64,000 nucleotides of DNA from Fen-1308 sp035319125 (GCA_035319125.1 DATHDG010000013.1:1-64000), one strand, 5' to 3'; positions 32,856 to 43,173 are shown, numbered from the stretch's first letter. Translations and numbers: made by a program. The notes: generated by a model not told the origin, from the sequence alone.

Positions 32856-34400
32856 ATGATTCTCATCAATCCTCCTGTTGCCAAAGCCAGCGAGCCGCCG
32901 GCTGGACTCGCCTCATTGTCTGGAGCTCTCAATCATCACGGCATCAGACATGTTGTGCTTGACGCAAATCTCGAGGGGCTGCATTTCCTCATAAACTCCT
33001 CTCCGTGGAATCGGGTCGAGAGGCCGGATGCCTGGACCGCTAGAGCATTGCGCAATGTCGAGCGAAACATCAGCGCTCTAAAGCAGTGGGAGATTTATAA
33101 ATCGATCGCCAAATACAACCGAGCTGTAATTGACATTAACCGTGTTATTGAAAAATCGACAGTGATTGCCGACGTCACTGTCGGCCTCGCGAATTACCAG
33201 CATGCGCAGCTTTCTCCGCTTAAAAGCGGCGATCTTTTGTTCGCCGCAGAAAATCCGGAAAATAACCCTTTCTTTTCCTATTTCAATAAACGGTTGCCCC
33301 GACTCATAGAAGAGAAGCAGCCCGCTATAATAGGATTGTCAATTTCTTTTCTGAGCCAGGCTTTGTGCGCTTTTGCCATGCTGGGCTTTCTTAAAAGGCT
33401 GTCACCGAACACGAAACTTATTTGCGGCGGAGGCCTCATTACATCATGGCTTAAAGGACCCGGGCGAGATGGACGTCTCCAGCAGCTGTTTGCGGGACTG
33501 GTCGATTATTTTGTTGAAGGACCTGGAGAACGTGAATTGCTGCGACTAGCGGGCATCAATGTCGATGGTGATTTGACATGCTCGCCGGATTATGAATTTA
33601 CTGACCCTTGCGAATATCTCTCGCCTGGTGGGGTATTACCGTATAGCAGCTCTAGCGGATGTTTTTGGAATAAATGCTCGTTTTGCCCTGAAAATGCCGA
33701 AGGCAACAGTTATATTCCGGTAAATATCGATAAGGCACGTGCTGACATCTCATCGCTAGTGGAGAAGACAAAACCGACACTGATGCATTTGCTCGACAAT
33801 TCTATAAGCCCGTTATTAATGCGTTCATTGATTGATAATCCGCCAGGCGTTCACTGGTATGGCTTTGCCAGAATATATAGAGACTTAATAGATATGGATT
33901 TTTGTGCGGCATTGAAAAAATCTGGATGCGTTATGCTTAAGTTAGGCGTCGAGTCGGGAGATCAATCCGTCCTTGACCGCATGCAGAAAGGCATTGATCT
34001 GCAGACTGTTTCAGCAGCGCTTAAATCTCTCCATGCTTCGGGAATATCAACTTACGTCTATCTTCTGTTCGGCACACCGTACGAGAACTTAACCTCTGCC
34101 CGCAGTACGCTCGAATTTACTGAAACGCACAGCTCCGAGATATCATTTCTAAACGTGGCTCTTTTTAATTTGCCGGTAAGCAGCTCCGCTGCAAAATCAG
34201 TCAGGACTAAATCCTTTTATGAAGGCGATCTGACTTTATATACTGACTTCGAACATCCTGACGGATGGAGCAGAATGGCAGTCAGACAGTTTATTGAGGG
34301 TGAATTCAAGCGTAATCCATCGGTGGCAGATATACTGAAGAGAGAACCTCGCTTCTTTACCTCAAACCATGCAGCATTTTTCGTAATGCATCGTTTGTAA
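32856..34400 (+). CDS. Orphan B12-binding-like radical SAM protein with CX4CX2C motif
   Basis: A 514-aa protein. It has an N-terminal cobalamin-binding-like domain (INPPVAKASEPPAGLASLSG to about residue 190; no DxHxxG motif seen) and a radical SAM core with C269, C274 and C277 (GCFWNKCSFC), i.e. CX4CX2C rather than the usual CX3CX2C. Further on are KLGVESGDQSVLDRMQKG and YVYLLFGTPYENL, typical of this superfamily. Substrate unknown. Upstream in-frame ATGs exist at 32775 and 32808, but homology starts at 32856 and TAGAAT lies 5 nt before it. Confidence 0.8.
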   Translation: MILINPPVAKASEPPAGLASLSGALNHHGIRHVVLDANLEGLHFLINSSPWNRVERPDAWTARALRNVERNISALKQWEIYKSIAKYNRAVIDINRVIEKSTVIADVTVGLANYQHAQLSPLKSGDLLFAAENPENNPFFSYFNKRLPRLIEEKQPAIIGLSISFLSQALCAFAMLGFLKRLSPNTKLICGGGLITSWLKGPGRDGRLQQLFAGLVDYFVEGPGERELLRLAGINVDGDLTCSPDYEFTDPCEYLSPGGVLPYSSSSGCFWNKCSFCPENAEGNSYIPVNIDKARADISSLVEKTKPTLMHLLDNSISPLLMRSLIDNPPGVHWYGFARIYRDLIDMDFCAALKKSGCVMLKLGVESGDQSVLDRMQKGIDLQTVSAALKSLHASGISTYVYLLFGTPYENLTSARSTLEFTETHSSEISFLNVALFNLPVSSSAAKSVRTKSFYEGDLTLYTDFEHPDGWSRMAVRQFIEGEFKRNPSVADILKREPRFFTSNHAAFFVMHRL

Positions 34401-34463
34401 CGAGATTAGAGACATCTGTAGGTTGTAATTAGACCAGAGAGACTTCGCTTCACCGGGCGACTG

Positions 34464-34472
34464 TGATATAAT
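34464..34472 (+). promoter_or_regulatory. Extended -10 promoter (TGATATAAT)
   Basis: TGn-TATAAT 28 bp before the TTG start of the small basic protein; no good -35. A short leader with GGGAGG follows. Confidence 0.6.
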
Positions 34473-34500
34473 CAATAAATTAGAGACAAAGGGAGGTAGT

Positions 34501-34671
34501 TTGGCCAGACCGGGTGCATATAAGAGCGAAAAAAGAAAAAAAGAGCTTAATCGGCTGAAGAAACAAGAAGAGAAGAGACAGAAAAGGTTAAACAAAGGCG
34601 CCGAGGGCCATCGTGAAGGCGAAACATTTGATGACTCCGTCGATTCCACCTCTGAGCCAAAGGTAATCTGA
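34501..34671 (+). CDS. Small highly basic protein, 56 aa
   Basis: Starts at TTG 34501 with GGGAGG 4 nt upstream. Residues 1-32 are dominated by Lys, Arg and Glu (ARPGAYKSEKRKKELNRLKK and on), and an acidic Ser/Asp-rich tail follows. It resembles a short Lys-rich family I recall from Geobacter genomes, of unknown function. The basic helix suggests nucleic-acid or ribosome binding; that is inference. Confidence 0.72.
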   Translation: MARPGAYKSEKRKKELNRLKKQEEKRQKRLNKGAEGHREGETFDDSVDSTSEPKVI

Positions 34672-34719
34672 CGTCGCATTGCTGCTTATGATAACCGTCA
34701 GATTTCCATGCGATAAAGC

Positions 34720-37700
34720 TTATCTCCCTATAGCCATTTTCCTGTTTGGCATGGCTCCGAACATTTCTGGAACATAAAGCGCCTCCACTCTGGTCTCCGG
34801 AAGCACAAAACTTCCATCATTGTTCAGTCGGATAGTATATTCTATAGCCCAGTGTCCTTTTGGCACATACTCATAATATGCCCTGAAGGCCTCGAAAGAG
34901 CGTTCCTCAAAGGCCGGCCATACCCGGCCTGTCTTCTTTTCATCTGAGGCAATCATCTGAGAATCACGGCCGAGACCTGTGCCTAAGATGCTGGAGCCAG
35001 CCGGCACGGGATCATTAACGACAACCCATGTCACATCAGTCTGAGCTTCCAGATCGAGCCTTATCCTCGCAACATCGCCACGTCTCCATCCTGATGCGCT
35101 CTTTTGTACAACTGGTGTGACTGTCTTTTTGATTTTGAATCCACTGGACAAGGGTTCCTTGAGCCGGATTGCAGCCAGACTTTGAACAGTTACCCATGGC
35201 CTGCCGCTTCCGTGATGGGTTATGCCAAGAGAGGCGCTTTCTTTGGGCCAATTAAACATAATGCTTCCACCTTTGGGAGAAGCTGTCCAGTCGAATGATA
35301 ATTCTTTTTTGTCTAATATCGCAGCGGTACTACCGGCAACGGGTACCATTTCGAATTTGCGTGAGAATTTTTCAAGTGCCAGCACTCCCCATGCATTGGC
35401 GACGGTAGTGTTCCACCGTCCCTTATGCTGTCGTTCCAACGCACCCCTAACAATTCGCGGCATGTCATCATTCCAGTTTTCCAGATTGAGCAGCGTCAGC
35501 ACGCTTCTCACTGCGTTAACATCGGCAGATACCATGAGCCACCAAAGGTAATCGCTCTGTTCAGTCGAAAAGCCCATGGTTGTACCCTGGAAGTTAAACC
35601 TGGAACGTAAAACCTGTTCAGCTTCCCTTAACTTGACAGACCTTTCTGGAATAGCTTTTGATTTTATGAGCAGGTTCATCCAGTCGATCACTGCGGACGT
35701 CGGCCACAAATTTAGCTCGACAGATATCGAACCAAGCAGTTCCGGCCTGACCTCGATTGCGTGTGAAATGGCCTCCAGTGCAGCAATCTTCCTGATTGAG
35801 AGGTCTGCGGTAGTCAATGCTGAGCGCCGCACAACTTTGCCGCTTATGAAGCCGGTCAATCCTTCGATCATTTTCTCCCTAATATTTTCCGGCAGCTGCC
35901 ATCCGGCCTCAGATGAGATCGACAGAACATATGCGGTGAGAGTATCGCTGCCTTCCTGCATCGCAGGAAAATATTTTAATAACCCATCTGAGTCCATGTG
36001 GGACGGCATTGAGCCGACTATTTTGTTCCACATTTCCTGATTCTTGAGGGCGACTGCGATTGATGTCTTCTGTTCAAGGCAGCTGTATGGATATGAACGC
36101 ATATAATCATTAATGCCAGAAACTTCCGATGACAGTTTTGGACTCAGAGTTATCCTTATCCCGCCCCTGTTAGGTGATGAATCTTTAGGCTGATCAACCT
36201 GTAAAGCATATTGTCCGGTTACCTGTGAAATAGTTGCCTGATAAGTTGAAACTCTTGTCGCTGGAACTACCTTTTGCTTTACCCTCAGCCTGTCCGAGGT
36301 ATTGCCCTTCTTTTCTCCTGCCGTAATCTCCCAGGAAATCGAATCTATGCCTTTCGGTACTGATATGTCCCAGCCGATCTCTTTTGCTTCTCCGGCCTGC
36401 AGGCTAACCTCAATCGGACTCAGATGCTTCAGGGCGCTGGATGTACCTGATACGATCGCATCAATTGGACGTTTTGATGCATTTCTTATAGTGAAGTTTG
36501 CATGAAATGAGTCTTCCTCTCGCACGACTGGTGGCAGTCCCGCCAGAATCATCAAGTCCTGAGTCGTGCGTATGGATGTGTACCCCGTACCGAACAGACT
36601 GCCGGAACGGTTGCGCATGCCGTCAGCAATAGCAACTATTCTGAATAAAGTCAGCGAATCGTTGATCGGTATTTCTACTGAAGCCTCTCCGTTAGCGTCC
36701 AGATTTACACTGCCTTTCCAGAGAAGCAAGGTGTCGAACAGTTCTCTGGTTGTCTGCCTGCCTCCGCCGCCACCGTGCGGCAGTGCTTTTAGTCCATAGT
36801 GACGTTTGCCGACAACCTGCATCTGAGCTGTCGAGGTTTCGACTTCATGTCCTCTCTGAGACATCATTGCATCCAGCAGTTGCCAGCTTCTGTTCGGCAT
36901 AAGCTCTAGAAGACCTTCGTCGACAGCAGCGATAGCGACTTCGCTACCTTTCGGGGGCGCGACGCCTTCGGCAGTTCTGACCTTGATTCTTGCCTGAGCT
37001 TTTTCCCTGACTTGATAGACATCTTTCTGCGCATAGACTTCCACTTTCAGCTCATGAGCCTTCCAGCCGACTTTGACTTCGGACATGCCCAGTTTAAATG
37101 CCGGTTTGCCCAGATCTATTAAAGCTGTCGGCTTGACACTCTCAACTCTTCCCCTTACGCAGAGAGCGGATACGAAAACATTCGGTGCGTATGAGCCCTT
37201 GATCGGTACCTCTATGGAAGAGTTTTTCCCTGATAATTTCTTGATAAATGCGTCAATGATGCCTTCACGCTCAACCGTCACCAGCACGGTCGCGCTCCTG
37301 AAAGGCATCCTCACCTGAAATTTAGCCTTTTCTCCGGGTTCATATCTTTTTCTTTCGGGAATAAGATCTATCCTGTCGTTATCCGAGACATCAAACCACC
37401 ATTCACCTTTGCCGTACACCCATACATCACGATTGGCGGTTGAAATGTTCCCTTCCGAATCCTTTGCCGTCGCCTGGATGATCACATTCCCTGATACCGG
37501 CGACTTCACTTCGCAAATTACAAGACCTTTCGTATCTGTGATTCCTTTGCAAAACGCTCCTAATTTCTTTGTTTCAGTCACATGCTCATAGGCATAGAAA
37601 CCACCTATGAGCCTCTTCCTATGACTGTAATTTTTTCTTTGATAAAGGTCGGCTTTAACCGGCACTCCAGGTATGGGTTTCCCTGTCAGATCCAGCGCCA

Positions 37701-40599
37701 AAAGATGGAACTTGAAATTGTCCGCGGTGGCGGCCCATGAATCCGGTTTTATCCCAACTATCGTGCGTGAGTTCCATAAAGGTATCCTTGAAGAGACAGT
37801 TTGCACTTCTCCGTTCGGATCCCGAAACTCCAATTCTGAAGCCACTTCCTGCGGAAATCCCGCCCTTGGCAAAGGAGTAATCTTTGTCCTGAGAGCTCCG
37901 GAAGGATCAAGTGATAAGTCGCTGGTTATGATCTTCGGTTTTTTTGATGCCCCTATTTCTTCATCACTGCTATAACTTTGCCTGGAGTGTCTGTCTATTC
38001 CCTCTTTAACAGGACCGTTTGAAAAAACAAAATCGTCGAATGAGTCGAAGCTAACGTATTTTGGCTGTATCACACTCCTTAACTTAACAGCCGCATTACC
38101 CGCACCACCGCCTGAAAGGTATGACACCATTATATCAACGTCAAGTTCTGAGACATTCACCTGCGGTTCTTTCGGCGCCTGAATAAAGCCTCTCATCAGG
38201 GGTATCCGAAATTCCTCGACCCGGAAATTTCCCGATTCATACCGGGCTTCTGATATGTAGCGGCTGTGCGGATTGTTTGTATTATTTTTGCGGCTGTTTG
38301 TCAGTGTAACTTCATATTGCCCCAGATATGCATCTTCCGGGATCTTCCATTCGTTTACTGCCACCCCCTTGTCCCGCCATTTCAGGGGGAATTCATATTT
38401 CTTGTCACTGCCGGAGTGCTCTATTATGATTCTGTCAGGAAGTTCGCGTTCGGGCATGAATTCGATCCCTGTCATTGTATGCTTTCTGATGAAATGTTTC
38501 ATATGAACAGTCTCTCCGGCACGGACGAGGGTGCGGTCAAAAACTGTATGTGCGATTACCGGTCCTCTATATGAGCCTGACGGCAGCCCATATCTCCATG
38601 ACTCGATCCCTTCTTTCCAGTTTGAATGGACAAAGCTCATGTCGCCGGCCTTTTTTGCAAATACAAAGAGCCCGCCTCGAGTCCCTTCAAGCCCTCTCAG
38701 TTGCGGGTAGTCATAATAGTTGTCGGCATCGGGTTTATAACGGCAGGACGGAAGCTCTCCCTGATCCGGCAAGCGCTTTGCTATCCGAGCGATTCCATCA
38801 CCATCAGTAGTTCCATTCCAAACCGGCTTACCGGAGCAGTCCCTTACAGTCACATATGCGTCTGCTACCGGTTTCGCCTGATCAAGTGTAGTAACCCAGA
38901 CGAGCGACGATTCCCTGCCATGCTTGAAGTGAACAGCCATATTCGTTACCAATGCGACTGTAGGTACATAAACAGAGTGCTTCTGCAGAGTTTTATTATC
39001 AGAGCCAAGCAAAGCCGAGCCAAGTATGCGGCTTTCCATTTCGACAATATAAACCCCCGGTTCCCTCAGTGGAATCCCTACCACCTCAAAAGCTTTTTCG
39101 CCGCCCGGCTTTGGCACTTGGAATTCCTGAACATGTTCAGCCCCTTTGAGCACTGATCTCTGCCTGCCAGCTCCGGCAACCGTCCGGAGCCACTCGATCA
39201 CTTTTTCCTCTTTATTCATGCGAAGCTTTCGGAGTCTGCCTTTAAGCCCGTCCACCATCTCGCCAGGTTTGTTTTTTATGGCACCTGGAAGCTTCGAAAC
39301 GATCTTGTCGCCTACAGTTGAACTCCCGCTCAGTATCTCCTCTTTGATCTTGTCAGTTGCGGTTTGATTTTTATCGTCAACGTGCAGCATCCTGGCCGGC
39401 ACTGCAGCCTCAATATTCCTCAGCGTTACCGGCAGAGTGGCATCACCCTTCGATTCTATAATGCCGAATCGCGATGAAAACTTTGCCAGCGGAGGATATG
39501 CATCGGTCTTAACAAAAAAAGGATATTTATCGGCATTAAATAGTGGCCTGCCTGCGTCATCCTTGATATCTTTCGGCATATCGACAGTGAACGACGAAGA
39601 TTCGGGGAATGGGCCTTTGAAGGAGACTGCCCAGACGGCCTGAGGCGTTCTATTCTTTTCGGCGTCCTCAGGTATAACGTCATCATTTTCTTCATCGTCA
39701 TAATTTTCCGCGTACTTCCCACTGTCCGGCAAAGGCTTGTATATAATTCCGCCGGGCCCCTTAATCCTGATCTTCCGTGCAATATTCCAGTTTACCGGTG
39801 CGCTGAAGTTCAGGCGCATCGGAAGTATGGGAATACAGTTTGCGTCCTTTTTTTCGCGGTCGCAACTGAACTTTACTGTAAAAGGCATGCGTGATTTAAA
39901 TTCAAGAATCTGATCGCTCTCTGTCTCTATCCCGCTCAAAGATGCTATGCCTTTGCCCCAGATAAATTTTACAGTAGATGAGACCGGAAAACGTTGCCTG
40001 CATTGAAGTGCCATAATCCTGGGACTGTCTTTTATGTGATTAGCGCGAAGGAGCTGTTCTCTTTCTTTGCCGCTGATAATTTTGATTCCAATTCGTTCCT
40101 TGACGCTGTCGACATAACAATAGGCTCTGGCCAAGACGCTTTCTTCTGATGCAACCGCGTCGAGCGTGACCAGAAATACCTGTTCTTCATCAATGCGCTC
40201 GTCTCCTTCATGAGGCCGAGATTTCATTATAGCCGGGCCGCCAGTTGAGAATGAGAAAGTACTACTCGTCACAGGCCGACCGGCGAGAGTCTTAAGATCG
40301 CGCCTGGTCGAAAAAGAACATTTAATGCCCGCCTGAAGATCTTTATCAAAATCATAGACCCAATTCTTGGTGTCAGCCCATCGCCCTTTGCCGGATTCCG
40401 GACATGATATATCGAAGGGGTCAGATATCCGCAAGTCACCAAATGATACGATCGGCTCTGAAAATCTGGCAGAAACCTGTCGTAATGATTTGACGGTTCC
40501 CTGAGGGGAAAAGAATTCAACGGCAGCATCAGGCTGGGCAAAAGCAGATAGCGGAACGGCCAATATAATGGCTAGAAGGACAGACAATATGGCGCGCAT
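34720..40599 (-). CDS. Bacterial alpha-2-macroglobulin (YfhM type) with CLEQ thioester
   Basis: A 1959-aa periplasmic protease trap. It has a Sec signal peptide (cleavage near SAFA-QP, residue 21), with no lipobox, unlike the E. coli lipoprotein. A string of beta-sandwich MG domains follows, with a bait region somewhere before the C-terminal part. The thioester motif SCLEQ has its Cys at about residue 1507, and an alpha-toroid complement-like domain and a terminal receptor-like domain follow. The intact CLEQ means it should covalently trap proteases that breach the outer membrane. Such genes usually pair with pbpC; here the divergent neighbour is PBP1A, and the PBP1C-like gene lies 3.6 kb away. 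Confidence 0.93.
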   Translation of the reverse strand: MRAILSVLLAIILAVPLSAFAQPDAAVEFFSPQGTVKSLRQVSARFSEPIVSFGDLRISDPFDISCPESGKGRWADTKNWVYDFDKDLQAGIKCSFSTRRDLKTLAGRPVTSSTFSFSTGGPAIMKSRPHEGDERIDEEQVFLVTLDAVASEESVLARAYCYVDSVKERIGIKIISGKEREQLLRANHIKDSPRIMALQCRQRFPVSSTVKFIWGKGIASLSGIETESDQILEFKSRMPFTVKFSCDREKKDANCIPILPMRLNFSAPVNWNIARKIRIKGPGGIIYKPLPDSGKYAENYDDEENDDVIPEDAEKNRTPQAVWAVSFKGPFPESSSFTVDMPKDIKDDAGRPLFNADKYPFFVKTDAYPPLAKFSSRFGIIESKGDATLPVTLRNIEAAVPARMLHVDDKNQTATDKIKEEILSGSSTVGDKIVSKLPGAIKNKPGEMVDGLKGRLRKLRMNKEEKVIEWLRTVAGAGRQRSVLKGAEHVQEFQVPKPGGEKAFEVVGIPLREPGVYIVEMESRILGSALLGSDNKTLQKHSVYVPTVALVTNMAVHFKHGRESSLVWVTTLDQAKPVADAYVTVRDCSGKPVWNGTTDGDGIARIAKRLPDQGELPSCRYKPDADNYYDYPQLRGLEGTRGGLFVFAKKAGDMSFVHSNWKEGIESWRYGLPSGSYRGPVIAHTVFDRTLVRAGETVHMKHFIRKHTMTGIEFMPERELPDRIIIEHSGSDKKYEFPLKWRDKGVAVNEWKIPEDAYLGQYEVTLTNSRKNNTNNPHSRYISEARYESGNFRVEEFRIPLMRGFIQAPKEPQVNVSELDVDIMVSYLSGGGAGNAAVKLRSVIQPKYVSFDSFDDFVFSNGPVKEGIDRHSRQSYSSDEEIGASKKPKIITSDLSLDPSGALRTKITPLPRAGFPQEVASELEFRDPNGEVQTVSSRIPLWNSRTIVGIKPDSWAATADNFKFHLLALDLTGKPIPGVPVKADLYQRKNYSHRKRLIGGFYAYEHVTETKKLGAFCKGITDTKGLVICEVKSPVSGNVIIQATAKDSEGNISTANRDVWVYGKGEWWFDVSDNDRIDLIPERKRYEPGEKAKFQVRMPFRSATVLVTVEREGIIDAFIKKLSGKNSSIEVPIKGSYAPNVFVSALCVRGRVESVKPTALIDLGKPAFKLGMSEVKVGWKAHELKVEVYAQKDVYQVREKAQARIKVRTAEGVAPPKGSEVAIAAVDEGLLELMPNRSWQLLDAMMSQRGHEVETSTAQMQVVGKRHYGLKALPHGGGGGRQTTRELFDTLLLWKGSVNLDANGEASVEIPINDSLTLFRIVAIADGMRNRSGSLFGTGYTSIRTTQDLMILAGLPPVVREEDSFHANFTIRNASKRPIDAIVSGTSSALKHLSPIEVSLQAGEAKEIGWDISVPKGIDSISWEITAGEKKGNTSDRLRVKQKVVPATRVSTYQATISQVTGQYALQVDQPKDSSPNRGGIRITLSPKLSSEVSGINDYMRSYPYSCLEQKTSIAVALKNQEMWNKIVGSMPSHMDSDGLLKYFPAMQEGSDTLTAYVLSISSEAGWQLPENIREKMIEGLTGFISGKVVRRSALTTADLSIRKIAALEAISHAIEVRPELLGSISVELNLWPTSAVIDWMNLLIKSKAIPERSVKLREAEQVLRSRFNFQGTTMGFSTEQSDYLWWLMVSADVNAVRSVLTLLNLENWNDDMPRIVRGALERQHKGRWNTTVANAWGVLALEKFSRKFEMVPVAGSTAAILDKKELSFDWTASPKGGSIMFNWPKESASLGITHHGSGRPWVTVQSLAAIRLKEPLSSGFKIKKTVTPVVQKSASGWRRGDVARIRLDLEAQTDVTWVVVNDPVPAGSSILGTGLGRDSQMIASDEKKTGRVWPAFEERSFEAFRAYYEYVPKGHWAIEYTIRLNNDGSFVLPETRVEALYVPEMFGAMPNRKMAIGR

Positions 40600-40690
40600 A
40601 AGGCCTCCTGAATAGCTTATCCTTTATAAATATCTACACAATGATTTCATTATATATCAAAATGTCAATATGCTTGTTATTGCGCCGGCG

Positions 40691-40719
40691 TTGTAAATTT
40701 TTTTATGCCTGTTTATAAT
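40691..40719 (+). promoter_or_regulatory. Sigma-70 promoter of PBP1A gene, probable leaderless start
   Basis: TTGTAA (40691-40696), 17-bp spacer, TATAAT (40714-40719), then 5 nt to ATG 40725. No Shine-Dalgarno is possible in that gap, so transcription should start at or beside the ATG. Confidence 0.7.
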
Positions 40720-40724
40720 TAATC

Positions 40725-43091
40725 ATGCGTTCGAAAGTGATCCTCATCGCAGCGGTCCTTTTGCTGGGCTCGCTGGTCGGCGCTTATCTTGCACTTGCTA
40801 CTGGAATCCCCTCAATCCAAGAACTGAAAAAGCACGATTCCATGGCCGGGACTAGGATATATGCCGACGACGATTCGCTTGTTGGAGAGATAAAGCTCCA
40901 GAAAGGCATATTCGTTCCATACAGTCAGATTCCCGATAATATGAAGAATGCTGTTGTTGCGGTCGAAGACTCACGCTTCTGGAAACACAGCGGCATTGAT
41001 TATCTAGGCATAGGTAGAGCTCTTGTGAAAGATCTGCTTCATATGAGCCTGAAAGAGGGCGGCAGCACTATAACGCAGCAGCTGGCTAAAGTCGTGTTTC
41101 TGTCATCCGAGAAGACGATTACGCGCAAAATCAAAGAGGCTCAGTTAGCGCTGCAGATTGAAAAAGAGCTTTCAAAAAAAGAGATTTTAGAGCTTTACCT
41201 GAACCGCGTTTATTTCGGCCACGGTGCTTACGGAATTGAAATGGCCGCCAGAACCTACTTTGGAAAGTCAGTCCGTAATATTTCGCTTGCAGAAGCAGCG
41301 ATGCTGGCCGGGTTGACTAAAGGGCCGACCACATATTCTCCGTTCAATGATCTTGTGCGGGCAAAAGAACGGCAATCGATAGTGCTGGCGAGGATGGTTG
41401 AAGAAGGCTATATCAAGCAAGCAGAGGCGGATGCAGCAAAAAAACAGCCTTTGTTTTTGTCTCAGACCAGGGCAGCTACAGAGACTTATAATTATTTTAT
41501 CGATTATATCAAGCAATATCTTATATCAAAATATGGAGAGGAGCAGGTATTTAAGGGCGATTTCAAGGTATACACAACTTTGAATAGAAATGCTCAAGTG
41601 CAGGCGCAGAAGGCATTGCAGGAAGGATTGCGTGAGGTCGATAAAAGACGGGGGTGGCGGGGTCCCGTAGCGCACAAGGATAACATCAAGGAGCAAGGTA
41701 CAGAGAGTTCGGTATCATTTACTGCAAATGCCGGGGACATATCTACCGGGACGGTGATTTCAGTGAGTCCGAAAGAGGCGGTTGTGAAAAGCCGTGGCAT
41801 TACTGGTAAGTTGCTTGTCAGTGATGCCAAGTGGGCAAGCGCCGTCCTTGATAAAACATCCGGCAAGCTGAAGTATATCAAGAATTTCAAGCTTACCGAT
41901 ATTCTCAAGCAAGGTGATGTTATATTAGTCAGATTCAAGACAGGCGGATCAAAAAATATCCTGTTCAGCCTCGATCAGGAGCCTGACATAGAGGGTGCCG
42001 TAGTTGCACTGGAACCGTCGACAGGCTATATCAGGGCGCTGGTGGGAGGTTTCAGTTTCACACGCAGCGAGTATAACCGGGCAGTGTTAGCGCAGCGGCA
42101 GCCGGGATCTTCTTTTAAGCCGATCATTTATGCTGCAGCGCTTGAGAACGGATTTACTCCGGCAAGCATCCTGATCGATGAGCCCGTGACTTATCCTGGA
42201 GGGGCTACAGGCGACTGGAAGCCTGAAAACTATGACCGTAAGTATATGGGCCCGATAAGGCTCAGAGAGGCTCTGGCTTATTCCAGGAATATAGTTACGA
42301 TAAAACTTGTAGAGGCTTTGGGCGTGGATAGGATAATAGAACTTGCAAAGGCCCTTGGAATTCAGGGCGCCATACCACGCAACCTGAGCATTGCCCTTGG
42401 ATCTACCAGCGTGACTCCGTTGGAACTCACCTCCGCTTTTGCTACTTTTGCCAATGGTGGTGTGAAAATGAAGCCAATTTTCATAAAGTATATGACGGAT
42501 TCACGCGGACAGATCATAGAAAGTTCGCAGCCTGAAGGCACCCCTGTCATTAGTGCGGCCGGGTCTTTCCAGATCACTTCTATGATGGAAGATGTCATTA
42601 GATATGGTACTGGTATGAAAGCCAATATAGGCAGACCGGCTGCAGGCAAGACAGGTACAAGTAATGATTATAAGGACGCATGGTTTGTCGGCTACACACC
42701 TGACCTTGCTGCAGGAGTGTGGGTGGGATTTGACGATATGAAGCGTTCTTTGGGGGGCGGCGAAGTCGGCGGGCGAGCAGCTGCGCCCATTTGGCAGAGA
42801 TTTATGAGGGGGACGCTTAGCAGTGAAGCATCTGCTGACTTTGCTATTCCGCCCGGCATTACGAGGCAGAGGATTGATATTGTTACTGGACTGCCGGCTG
42901 GCTTTTTTGCCAGCGATGCTTCAACGATCGACGAGTATTTTAAGGAGGGGTCATTACCTCAAGCAGGCGGCGTGGAAAGCTTCAATCCGCTCAATCATGT
43001 ATCGCCTCACCCATCGACCGAACAGCAATCGAGGACTACGGAAATGCGCAGGCTTGTCGTCCCCAGGATATTGGATCCGACTCAGGATTAG
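40725..43091 (+). CDS. mrcA: Penicillin-binding protein 1A (class A PBP)
   Basis: A 788-aa bifunctional peptidoglycan synthase: N-terminal anchor (residues 4-26), glycosyltransferase domain with VEDSRFWKHSGID (catalytic Glu) and GGSTITQQLAK, an OB-like insert (about 310-410), then a transpeptidase domain with SxxK in GSSFKPI, SxN in SRN and KTGTSNDYKDAWF. Complete, with no missing active-site residue. It is divergent from the alpha-2-macroglobulin gene, so the pair may serve wall repair and defence together. Confidence 0.95.
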   Translation: MRSKVILIAAVLLLGSLVGAYLALATGIPSIQELKKHDSMAGTRIYADDDSLVGEIKLQKGIFVPYSQIPDNMKNAVVAVEDSRFWKHSGIDYLGIGRALVKDLLHMSLKEGGSTITQQLAKVVFLSSEKTITRKIKEAQLALQIEKELSKKEILELYLNRVYFGHGAYGIEMAARTYFGKSVRNISLAEAAMLAGLTKGPTTYSPFNDLVRAKERQSIVLARMVEEGYIKQAEADAAKKQPLFLSQTRAATETYNYFIDYIKQYLISKYGEEQVFKGDFKVYTTLNRNAQVQAQKALQEGLREVDKRRGWRGPVAHKDNIKEQGTESSVSFTANAGDISTGTVISVSPKEAVVKSRGITGKLLVSDAKWASAVLDKTSGKLKYIKNFKLTDILKQGDVILVRFKTGGSKNILFSLDQEPDIEGAVVALEPSTGYIRALVGGFSFTRSEYNRAVLAQRQPGSSFKPIIYAAALENGFTPASILIDEPVTYPGGATGDWKPENYDRKYMGPIRLREALAYSRNIVTIKLVEALGVDRIIELAKALGIQGAIPRNLSIALGSTSVTPLELTSAFATFANGGVKMKPIFIKYMTDSRGQIIESSQPEGTPVISAAGSFQITSMMEDVIRYGTGMKANIGRPAAGKTGTSNDYKDAWFVGYTPDLAAGVWVGFDDMKRSLGGGEVGGRAAAPIWQRFMRGTLSSEASADFAIPPGITRQRIDIVTGLPAGFFASDASTIDEYFKEGSLPQAGGVESFNPLNHVSPHPSTEQQSRTTEMRRLVVPRILDPTQD

Positions 43092-43130
43092 CAAAAAGGA
43101 TGCCGTCTGTAACAAATAAATTTGCTTACA

Positions 43131-43139
43131 TGATATAAT
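43131..43139 (+). promoter_or_regulatory. Extended -10 promoter (TGATATAAT)
   Basis: TGATATAAT 34 bp before ATG 43174; the leader contains a strong GGGGGTGG. Identical nonamer to those at 4779 and 34464. Confidence 0.6.
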
Positions 43140-43173
43140 TCATACTATAAGTATCTAATCCTGGGGGTGGAAT

